This document shows, in pieces, positions 42,606-52,411 of a stretch of 64,000 nt of DNA (within the stretch, counting starts at the first letter, position 1; each line of letters opens with the position of its first letter). A program made the translations under genes and the position numbers. The notes beneath the pieces are model-generated. The model saw nothing but the letters and a program-made list of their open reading frames with translations. It searched no databases and was not told where the DNA came from. The stretch covers positions 310,001 through 374,000 of the forward strand of contig JAPEUQ010000024.1 of NCBI GenBank assembly GCA_027946365.1. Reading direction: 5' to 3'. The stretch comes from Kalmusia sp. IMI 367209 (lineage: Eukaryota > Ascomycota > Dothideomycetes > Pleosporales > Didymosphaeriaceae).

Positions 42606-43573
42606 ATGACGACAATCAAACCTGCCACCACACCTCCTCCCACATCCCACGTCCTTCTCACCTACCCCGCGCCCTACGTCCTTCTTGTAACTATCAACCG
42701 AGAACGCCAGATGAACAGCATCTCCTGGGCAGGTCACGCTGAATTGGGCCAAGTCTTTGACTGGTTTGACCGCGAGCCCAACCTCCGCGTTGCTATCATC
42801 ACAGGGGCAGGCAAGAAGGCATTTTGCGCAGGACAAGACTTGATCGAGCTGGGTAAAATAAGGTCGGGTGTGATAGAGAGGGATGTCACGAAGCAGAGAC
42901 ATCCGCTAAGTGGGTTCGGTGGGCTGAGTAGGAGGGGTGGAAAGAAGCCGGTTATTGCGGCGGTGAACGGGTTTGCATTGGGTGGAGGGTTTGAGATCGT
43001 GTTGGGATGGTGAGTGTTATTTCTCCTGATACAAGACCACCTGACGCTGGGGTCAAAGGTGGAATGAACGTGGCACAAGCACGCTACCACTCCTGAGGCC
43101 AGGCTGAGAACGTGCTGACGCTTCGACATAGTGATATGGTCGTGGCCTCTCCCACCGCTACCTTCGGACTCCCTGAAGCCCTGCGTGGGATTTTTGCCGC
43201 TGCAGGTGGCCCAGCACGCCTCGTCCGCAACGTTGGCCTCCCCATCGCCTCGGAAATGGCCTTGACCGGTCGTCCTATTACCGCGCAGCGAGCAAAAGAA
43301 CTCAACCTCGTCAATCGCATATCACCCTCACAAGACACTGTCGTCGATGAAGCGCTGAAACTGGCGAATGAGATAGCAGCTATCAGTCCGGATGCTGCCA
43401 TTGTGACGAGGGCGGCATTGAAAGAGGCCTGGGAGCATGGTAGTGTGGAGAGGGCGACACAGTTGACGATCGCGAGGTATGAGACGGAGTTAAATACTGG
43501 GGAGAATGCGTTGGAGGGATTGAAAGCGTTTGCGGAGAAGAGGAAGCCCGAGTGGAAGCCGAGTAAATTGTGA
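42606..43573 (+). CDS. Enoyl-CoA hydratase/isomerase family protein
   Basis: Crotonase-fold enzyme acting on acyl-CoA thioesters. Exons 42606-43009 and 43132-43573 encode 281 aa. Conserved elements are ITGAGKKAFCAGQDL, which supplies the first oxyanion-hole residue, and AAVNGFALGGGFEIVLG|CD, with the second oxyanion Gly and a catalytic Glu, followed by FGLPEALRGI with the second Glu. The 122-bp intron splits the Cys of the GCD motif. No clear peroxisomal targeting tripeptide ends the protein (SKL appears as PSKL), although this C-terminal Ser-Lys-Leu is itself the classic PTS1, so peroxisomal location is likely. The exact substrate (beta-oxidation, carnitinyl-CoA or other) cannot be told. Confidence 0.9.
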
Positions 43574-44430
43574 ATGGCCTAGGACCTTACAACAACTCTC
43601 GTCTTGACGAAAACAAAAACTGAAACTCTGCGTGATGTTGTAGTCTTATTCAGTCCAAGCCCCACTCATCAGGCGTAACTCTGCGATGCCCCTTAACAGT
43701 GCGTGAATTATTGAATCAAAATACCTTAATTACTACGAAGCTTGTAGGGAATCGGCGCCTACCACCATGACCCAGGGTAACATGCTAAAAACGTGGTGAA
43801 TCGAAAAGAGAAAAAAAAATACCCTTTTGATCATCTCGTTTACCTGCTATGCTTCTGCATATCTATTCTGTTGTGCTTCCGTTATCACTATGATAGGCAA
43901 CTCCGCATTTGGTTATGTAGGCTATATGTTTGCCATCTGAACCTTGTCATCAACAGCTTAACCATAGAAGAAAACCTCGCGAACACAGTGACTATACCCT
44001 TCCTGTCACCCACCATTTCCCGAAAATTACCGGACATCCGCCATCCGATACCAACCAGGAGCCTCGTCATACCGCACAAGAGCACGCGCCCTCGGTACGA
44101 AACTCAAATGCTGTATTGCAGCTTCGAATAGCCTATGAGAACGCACCGCTAGCGCTCGGTTGGCGTGCACATTGAAGATCGCATCCGCACCCCACTTCGT
44201 TCCCCGCATTTTGCCTTGAGATTCCGGGGCCGTAGCGTAGGATGGAGATGCAAAGGCAACGTTCCTCGGCAGGTGGTAAATACCTCGTGGAGGTGGATAT
44301 TAGGGGTAGGGTGGTCCAGAATGGCGGGTGATAAGTTTCGAGTCGAGTAGTTCGATACTTTGTTCTCGACCTTTGTCAACGAGGCTATTGGTCTGAAATA
44401 TACCTACCTTGTTTATAATAGGAAATAGCA
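43574..44430. other. Intergenic, bZIP promoter
   Basis: About 860 bp. No gene is supported; the frame at 43793-44131 starts at GTG and has no domain. Confidence 0.5.
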
Positions 44431-46336
44431 ATGGTAAACCGTCGAACTAATAGCGATGCGTCGACCCCGCTGCAGTCCGTTGCGCCTGTGGTCAAGCGCA
44501 AACGACGCGCTTCTTGTTTAGGTGAACAGGAGAGGAGAGAGAGGAAGAGAGCGATTGATCGCGAGGCACAACGGTCGTTACGAGAGAAAACCAAGACCCA
44601 TATCGCAGAGCTTGAACGCACCATTGAGATCCTTAGAAGTCAGGACAGCAATGGGGCGACAGCGAGTTTACTTTCGGAGATTGAGGGTCTGAGAGCGGAG
44701 AATGAGAGGTTGAAAGATGTTATCGACGGAGTAAGGAGTGTTGTTGGGGGAGAGATATTTGGGAGAACGGCGCTAGCTTCCACAAATTCAGCAGTCCACG
44801 TTGGGGGAACAGCGGAGGAGAGCTTAGGAGGTACTGTCATGCAAACATCTTCGGGCCTCTTCAAGAAAGTGCGAAGATAACTGACTGAACGGTAGGTCAC
44901 CACTCCCCCTGCCTACGAAGAGAATCGACCTCATACTCGCAAGCCGATATCAAACCACAACCACCACCAACGCCACCTTCCCAGACCACGCCCCCACGTC
45001 AGTCATTGAATGCATTCGAGTTCAGCTCGCCAGTACCGACAACATCTCGTACTGTTGATCTAGACGGTATGAACGTCATGCCTATCGACCACCTGACCAC
45101 CGATACCGAGACAACACTGGATCTCAACCTCGCTCTCGACAATGTGGAAGACACCAGTCCTAACTCTCTTCTATCCCGGCCCGATAGTCCCGCAACCGCA
45201 GCCTTTGGTGCGCAAGGCCCAGGTACAAAGTGGATGCGTCTTCGTTGAACGAGAAAGTCTTCTTTTTCGCTTGACTGAGTCACCCAGTACCTATTCCTAT
45301 ATGTTCAACTTATACTGACTTTTTACCCGCTGATTTAGCTCCCTTCATCCACGAAATATTCGGTCCCACCTGGCGCTGCCCCTCCCCTATCATCCTACAC
45401 ATCGACAACCCTCCTTCGCAACCCGCAGCCTCAAACGCAATTTGCCCCGTTTGGCGGAAAAGCAACGAACTCTTCGGCAAGATCTTTTCGTGTCGACCAC
45501 CATCAGGTAATTCAATTTCATTAGACTACGGCGTCGAGGCGGGGATGCTATACCGAGGTATTAAAGACGGGTGGGATACTTTTAACGAGTGGATGCAGAG
45601 TCCTGTGCTCCAAATTTTGAAGGCTGTGGATCGGTTCTTGTTTGTGAACGCGGGAAGGATGGAGAGGTTGGCTGCGGCATATAAGAGTTTCAAGTTGCTG
45701 AAGGTAAACACGCCCCTGTTCAATCTACATCCCCTACCCCAGCATACAGTTTCAGGAATACGGTCCGAAGGCCGTTTATGTGCGTATTTTGCTGCCGAGC
45801 ATAATCCTAGCTACAATCAGTCTTGGAACCCTTCATCCTGGTTCTGTAGTAACTAACAATTGAAATCAGTACTATCTTAATCCCACCAAAGACGAACTCG
45901 CGAAAGTGCCTGTATGGCTTCGACCCAGGTACTTTCTCCCTCTTTCCATTTCCCTTCCTTTTCCATACCTTTAGTCCTTCCGGAATACTAACACTAGCGT
46001 GTGACCAGTCCCTCCCAATCCTCCACAACACACCCCATTGCCATTGACTTCTTCGCTTGGCGCCCCCTCCGCGACCGCCTGGTGCATCACCACAGCACCA
46101 TCTTCCGCACATCCACCCTGTCCAAAGCATATGCAAACCACCTACGCTTCGATTGGCCTTTTAGCTTTCAAGACACCTTCTACTATGATGAGGTCATGCA
46201 GGCATATTATCCGAGCCCGCTGTTTGAAAAGTATCATGGGGATGTGAAGTATTGGACTGTGGACGAGGGATTCTTCGAGGAGGGGCTGGAGGAGATGAGG
46301 GGGGATATTGACGGGGTTGGGGAAGGTATGGGATAA
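44431..46336 (+). CDS. bZIP transcription factor with DUF3425-like domain
   Basis: Exons 44431-44830, 44896-45207, 45339-45703, 45870-45928 and 46009-46336 encode 487 aa. The basic region ERKRAIDREAQRSLREKTK (about residues 36-55) is the fungal REAQRxxR type and runs into a leucine-zipper-like heptad stretch (HIAELERTIEILRSQ). A Pro/Thr-rich linker follows. The C-terminal half (IHEIFGPTWRCPSP, LKAVDRFLFVN, LRPSPSQSSTTHPIAIDFFA, WRPLRDRL) matches the DUF3425 region often fused to fungal bZIPs. Such factors regulate stress, secondary metabolism or development; the targets are unknown. Intron 2 is introner-like. Intron 1 was placed on a GTACTG donor and a CTGAC branch site, because it joins the two open frames without stops. 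Confidence 0.85.
45208..45338 (+). mobile_element. Introner-like intron in bZIP gene
   Basis: A 131-bp intron starting GTGCGCAAGGCCCAGGTAC, then AAAGTGGATG, CGTTGAACGAGAAAG and TTTTTCGCTTGAC, and ending ACTTATACTGACTTTTTACC and CGCTGATTTAG. It aligns closely with the F-box intron (20040-20162) and, at both ends, with those at 57242-57377 and 10554-10616. Confidence 0.8.
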
Positions 46337-47573
46337 GGTTTGAGATGTTGCGTGACCGAATTATTTTGAAGAGTGATAAATAATACAGGTTCGCTCAATA
46401 CTCTGCCTGGAGTAAAGTTTCTTATAGCGACTTAGCCCTCGACGTACATGATGTCGATGTATGTTGCTCTGAGACTTTTGATTGAGGTGATTTTGATTCC
46501 ACGCGCATCTCCCTGCCTTTTCCAACGTCGACAACTTTCTCGTCTCCCCTCCCAGTCGCGTATTTCCTTCTAGACTCTCCGCCACATCACGCCACCTACG
46601 TTCCAAATACGTAGAAGTCGTCTTTCTATCTTCGAGACCCACTTGTTCTTGCACGTTCGTTTTTTAAAGTTTCGCCCTTTCTCGGAAATTACCACCAAAG
46701 CAGAATTCCACTCTGGACAATACTACAGAGCACAGGTGAGCTTTACATTGTTTACATTGTATGCGCACTGATATAGCTTAGTACGTTATACTACATTTTG
46801 CACGACAGTCGCTTTGGCATGTGTGTTGAGCCTCGTACGACTAACCTCAATTACACTATGTACTCAGGAGCGCTCACTGCCGTACGCTGCTGCACGGCAT
46901 TAGGCGATCATCAGCAATGCCCGCACGCGAACACGAGATCAGGAACAGATCACTCCCAATCATAGAGTCGCGTTAGTCAGTATTCATTTCAAGTAGTCTA
47001 AAGCCACTGCCTTGCCCCACGCACTCCACGCAAAGCCTTGCCATCGTGACCATTTGCACTTATGCCAGCTTCCCAGACCAGCTAGGCAGTGCCCGCCCAG
47101 ATGCACACCAACGTTTTATTGTCAACAAGCCGCGGGACACCTCATAAACCCACAATAGTCACGTGATGCTACCATGATTCCAAGGACCAATCATTTTCAT
47201 GCATCGTGCCACGAGTCTCCCTAGCCCGCATCTCACCCACGCCCCCACCCCGTCTATGTGAAAAAACCTTTCGTGACCCTTGACCCAGTCCAGTAGTCGC
47301 ATGAATTTTTCCAGGATGTGTAGGAGCCGACCCAACGCCGCGGGACAGCGCGGGCATGCAAGAAAATTGGCTTGGGGGTAGCTCGGAAAAAAGCGCAGCT
47401 GCCAACTCGTCGCATGTGCTGTTGTACGGCACCCGAAGATGGGAGGAATGGGACCTTGCATGCTCGTAATGAATTATCAAAGCTGACAGGTTGCGCCGTA
47501 AGGTATGCTGTTGCAGGATGCTAGACATTAACACTGCGAGAATAAAACAAAGCAAACTCTTGCGTCGTGCCCT
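46337..47573. other. Convergent intergenic region
   Basis: About 1.2 kb between the bZIP and bHLH stop codons. No gene or repeat was recognised. A CACGTG lies at about 47160, but downstream of both genes. Confidence 0.5.
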
Positions 47574-49683
47574 TCAGGTGCCGTTCTCTTCTGTCGATTG
47601 CAACGCAGTATCTGCATTGGACGCTGCTCCAGACGAGCTGCATCGTCTCAGAGCAGCCAACTCCTTTCGTAACGCTTCCACCTCTTGGTCTTTTTGATCT
47701 AGGAGTCTGTCCTTTTCCGAGCACTGTTTTTGGAGAGCTTTGATGTAATCGATAGCGGATTCTACCTTTGCGGCTTTGGAGTTGTTTGACTGCGCAGCAG
47801 TCATAATCTCAGGGCTCTTGCTTTCTTTAGCACCCAGCTGCGGAGAAGGTAGAAGAGCTTGCATTTCTTGCAAGGCTGTATTGATGCGATTCCGGCGACC
47901 TTGTTCGGCGATCTTGTGCGAGGTACGTTTTGAAGTCAGATTTGTGGAGAGCGATGTCGGGTATGAGACACCGGGGACCACTGTGCCATCCAAAATGTTC
48001 TGATAATTAGACTTGGAAGCAAGCAGAAGGGCATGAGTTTCGTCGGAAACAGCTGCTGTATGTCAGTATAGAATTGCGATCGAGACTTTGATAACTCACA
48101 GCCATCGGGAAGCAGTGGCTTGATACTAGGGGAGATCTTGGGCCGCAGAGCAGGGCTGACGAGAGTTGACGTGACACTGTTCCTTTTCTTGGATGAGCGA
48201 GCAGACTTGGGGTCCGCTTTCTTGTTAGTTCCTGGAAGAAATGCCGGGCTAGTGGGCGAGGAGACAGCACTGAGCATTGGACTAGGATTTGGCTTTCCTG
48301 ACTGTGCAGAAGCTCCTGACGGTGTACACAGCGGTCCAAGCTTGGGCGTCTTCCGTGCAGATAAACGTGGCGTCTCCTGATCAGTGTCTTCAATCCCTGT
48401 GTCAATTCGTGATAGCTGCGGTCTGTCCAGAGACGCCTCTGGTAACGTCAGATCATCCAGTGTGGGAGCATCAGGCGCATCATCGAAAGTAGGCGAAGGG
48501 TGTATGCGCATCAAAGATGCTGGTGTTGCAGGCACAACACCTTGACCAGCACCCTGCGTATTTTCTGCATTCATAGCAGGAGACTGATTCACAGAGGTTG
48601 GTTTAGGCGGAGGGCCCATGTCCGATAATGGCCCTGGGGAAATAGAGTCTGACTCTGAGCTCTCACGGCTGCGGTGTAGGTCGGCTCCGCTAGAGGATGG
48701 GCGATGCGCGCGTTCTTCCTCTAACAAGTCGGTCACTTCTTTGGGAGGGATAAGCGACGACACGGTAGCCTTTCGCCGTCCAGGTTTCACAATTGGTGAC
48801 TGGCGTACACGTGTGGGGCCAGCAGAATATCGCGGGGCACTCCTCTTGTTTGCACTCCTGAGCTTCCTGCCCTGGCTGGGCTGGCCCATGGCGGGCTCCT
48901 CCAACATGTCCATGTCTATATCAACAGGGGAGGCGCCCGTCGAGCTACCAGAGGTCGCGCCATAATGAGTGGAGTGGGCTTGCGCATGTGGATAGTTTTG
49001 CGCATTCAGGGCTGGCGATGTGAGTGGGCTGAAATATGCGCCTGGAACTGTAGTCATTTCATGCACTTGAAAACGGGCATCGTGGGGCGTCACGGCAGGG
49101 GAGACAAGCGGGGTGAAGGTCTGCGGCATAGTCAGCGACATAGCACAAATTGCAGGCAGGTGGACTCTCGACATACTGCATCTTCCTTGCGCATCTGGTA
49201 GCGCTGCTCGAACATGGCCTGCTGCGCATCCATCTGCTGAAGGTAGCGCGCCGGGTCGCCATGCAGCTCGATGCTGTTCGGCGTGGGAGGTACTGCTGCG
49301 TGCGGACGATACATCTGCTCAGGCGCCTGGCTGAAGGCGGGTACGTTGTGCTGCTGGTAGGGCATGCTGAACTCGAAGAAGCCGGCGCCTTGCTGCGGCA
49401 TTCCGTGACCGTGGCCGTGGCCCTCCATGTGCTGGCGCGGCTGCGGTGCGTTGGGAGTGCCATTGCGGTGGTGCTGTTCCTGGGCGATCTGCGGGCTGAA
49501 GGGGTTGTGGAGGTGCTGCACGTCGAGTTCGTCGGCAAGCTGCTCCAGCTGGCCGGAGTGGGATGCGCCGTTGGCAAACTCGGAGAAGTCCAGGTCAAAG
49601 TCCAGCAGGTTGGAGAAGTCGTGATCGGTGCCGGCCATGGGGTCCCATGCTGGAGGGGCGCCCGTGGTGTCGTTCATGCTCAT
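47574..49683 (-). CDS. bHLH transcription factor, NUC-1/Pho4 type
   Basis: Probable activator of phosphate-starvation genes, like Neurospora NUC-1. Exons 49683-49177, 49120-48100 and 48055-47574 encode 669 aa. The long N-terminal part is low-complexity, with a His/Gly/Gln-rich stretch (HMEGHGHGHGMPQQ) and Ser/Pro-rich segments. The C-terminal DNA-binding part has the conserved lead-in LLLASKSNYQNILDG and SYPTSLSTNLTSKRTSHKIA, a basic region HKIAEQGRRNRIN with the His-Glu-Arg pattern that reads CACGTG, a loop, and helix 2 (KAAKVESAIDYIKALQKQ). A coiled coil and a Thr/Ser-rich end follow. The second intron splits the codon after LLPDG. The phosphate role is inferred from family resemblance. Confidence 0.87.
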
Positions 49684-51288
49684 GCTACAAGGCGATGACG
49701 GCGGCTGGCGACCCTTGAGGCCCAGAGCAGGTGGGAAGTGTCAATCAATTTTCTCGTGCTGAATTGGTGGGGCTAGCGGAATGGCTCCGAGGGCGAACCG
49801 TGGACGCGCGCAAAAACCCGATCCCGCGCTGGACATCAACGGTGAATGTAAAGGCGGCAGCACAGTATCGGCCGCCTGGCACGCGCTCTCCGTATGGGGG
49901 GAAAAGAGAGAGAGGAGAGAGGAAGTCAGAGGTCAAGCAGACGTCCACGGCGGCCAGCATCGCGCAACCCCTGCCGCGGCCTACCCCACGAACTTAGCAA
50001 CGATAAGACGCCCACTCTGTCCGAAAGCCAGCACCGCCGCTGGCCTTGCGCCAGCAGTCATCAGGTGCACCAGGGCGTGTGGCGCTCGTCTCCAGAGGCA
50101 CCCTTGGTTTAAGCTCCTCTGTGCTCACCACCATCAGTGCTATGCCTTGCCTGTGAACACATGGCTGTCTCTACCCACGGGTTCAGCGGCCGGGCGTCTG
50201 CTCCGATCAGGCTGCGCTACTGTTCCAACCAGCTAGCGCGTCTCGATGCCCATACACCTCGGGCGTAGCCTCTCATAGTGAGATGGCAGCTCGTATCCGA
50301 AAACGCAGACCGCGAAGACTACCGTTGACTCGCATCCGTCAAAAGCGCAACTGAAACTGACACCTGCATCAGATGGTCCACGTCCGTCTCCCACTGCTCA
50401 CGGTCAGCAAACAATCTGCCGGCACGGCCTGGTCATATGCTGCTCGCCATGCCTGGGTGTCTCGCAAGTGACTTAAATGTCCTCCACGTATGAGGATTCG
50501 TCGTCTCCGGCATTCCGCATTGCTGTGGCCGAGCCCTCGCAGAGATGCAAGGCCAATCACCGCCGCCCCCGCACCGCAGATGAGGCCTGCTTGCGCGAAC
50601 GGACGCCAAGGCCATGCCACGCCATCTGGGGCCTCTTGCGTTTGCCCTCGATCCCGTTATTGGCGCTGCAGGAGGCCAGTGGACGGGACAGCCGTTCGCT
50701 CGGTGCGTAGTCGTGTTGCTTCGCCAGTCGTGCAACCACCTCCATGCTTATTACATGTAAGGCGTTCCGATAGCCTTTTGGTTGGCTTCGCTGAAGAGTT
50801 GCGCGCCCCGGCAATACGCTGTCGGATGCAATCTCGCCTAGCTGGCAAATTGAAGCTGACAAGGCGTCCCCGACCTTCCTCTCCCAGATAGCGACAAGTG
50901 ACATGCATGAAACAGAACCAAGAAAATGCATGGAAACATGGCAAAACGAGCCTCGACAGGCGGCGCACGATAACATTGATCGGAGTAGCAGTGGCGGCGC
51001 GATGAATTAGAACTCTTGCTTTTGTCTCATACTGTGAAATACCTGGCAAGGCTGAAGTCGACTAAACACACCCAGAAGCTGATCCCCGCTGCGCTGCAAA
51101 GGCAGGCAGTAACGCTTTCTCGTAATTTACACATTGCTGAAAGTACATGGTCGGTCCTCCAAAATGGCCGCGGGACCACCATGGGTATTATCCACCGCCG
51201 TCCCCAAAAAGGTATATGAAAACTGTGCCGTGAAAGGCTCCGCATGAAACGCCGTTGCTGGACATGACACCCGCCATCTTCTCGTCGT
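49684..51288. other. Intergenic, bHLH promoter and G gamma 3' side
   Basis: About 1.6 kb, GC-rich. No gene supported; frames on both strands are shadow-like. It must include the promoter of the bHLH gene. Confidence 0.5.
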
Positions 51289-51680
51289 TTACATTACAAT
51301 GCAGCAGCCGTTGCTCTGCTGGGGCGCGTAGGGGTCGTCCCGCTTGTCGATCTGTGTCTGTCAGCCATGTTGATGTCAGTGAGCGAGAGGGCAGGCACGC
51401 ACCGTTCCCCATCGCGACGGTACCATCCAATCCTTGGGTTCCTTGTCTGTGAATGCAATCAAGCTGCGCGTGCGGTCAGTCCCAAGTGCCGTCTGAGATG
51501 GCAATCGACGGCGTCTTACTCAATAGCGGCTTCCGATACGGGTATCCGACGGCGCTCCAAATCCTCGCGTAGGCGCTGATTTAATTCGGTGAGACGGCGC
51601 AGTTTGAGCTCGGCCATGCTCTGCTTCTTGCTCTTTCCATCGCCGCCGGTGCGGATCTCGTAGGGTGCAGCGGCCATCAT
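51289..51680 (-). CDS. Heterotrimeric G protein gamma subunit
   Basis: Small membrane-anchored subunit that pairs with G beta in pheromone, nutrient and cAMP signalling. Exons 51680-51520, 51463-51403 and 51351-51289 encode 94 aa (93 from the second Met). The N-terminal helix GKSKKQSMAELKLRRLTELN and LREDLERRRIPVSEAAI is the G-gamma-like coiled coil. The middle has DWMVPSRWGT|IDKRDDPYAP, a strongly conserved block. The end QQSNGCCIVM is a CaaX box (C-I-V-M) for prenylation, with a preceding Cys for palmitoylation. Introns are 56 and 51 bp. For intron 2 the second AG was chosen, because it keeps the usual spacing W-G-x-x-D-K. The gene is too short and split to appear as one long open frame. 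It is head to head with eIF3a. Confidence 0.92.
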
Positions 51681-52411
51681 GGTGGGCAATGGGTAGTCGC
51701 GGGGTGCGAGAGGCTAAGAATGCGAAAGAAGAGACGTCAGTGCCGTTAGGGCCGTGGAGCGATGGAGCAGCGTGCGATGGTGATGCGTGGTGTGCTCGCG
51801 AGATGGTGCGACGTTCGTGCGTTGCGGCAGAGGACGTGCCAGCGACGGCAGAGGCGGGTAAGGAGCGGCGGGATGTGAGAGCGACTTGCGGGCCCGAGAC
51901 CGTCACAGCGACGAGAGCAGGCTTCGGCTGCGGAGAGGCAGAGACGACGAGGGCAACGCTGTGCTGGAGAGAGGAGCGTGGGCGCGGACGGATAGGGGAG
52001 GGAATGAAGCTTTGACGAGTGTCGGGCAGCGTGCTAGGCCGCATCCAGCAGCGACGATCAAGGTGCGCCTGCTTATTTCACCGCTCGCACCGTCGGCGAC
52101 TGTACTGAGGCCGCTGCAGCACACCGCTTGTCGAATGTCCAAAGCAGCCCCTACGGATTCGTGTCGCCTGAGTACGTGGCAGACGGCAGCGAAAAAGTGG
52201 CTGCCTTGCGTGTGTGTGTATGTGTGGGACATCTAAAGCACTGGAGTCAGACGCTGCACGTGACCCACCCCGCCCAGGCGAAGGGCTAAAATATCGCCTG
52301 CACCACTTTGTGATTTTCGAGCCTCTGAACAACCCCCAGCAGCGTCGCTGAGCCCGCTTCGAAGCCCAATAGCGACATCGCAGTCGAACCTGCGATTCCA
52401 GCCTGCCCAGC
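51681..52411. promoter_or_regulatory. Divergent G gamma/eIF3a promoter region
   Basis: About 730 bp between divergent starts. It is GC-rich and includes a CACGTG near 52257, about 155 bp upstream of eIF3a. No gene is recognised; the long minus-strand frame at 51520-52044 overlaps the G gamma exon in another frame. Confidence 0.45.

Noticed and set aside
51520..52044. 174-codon minus-strand frame
   Set aside because: It overlaps the G gamma exon in another frame; the G gamma frame is supported by strong family conservation.
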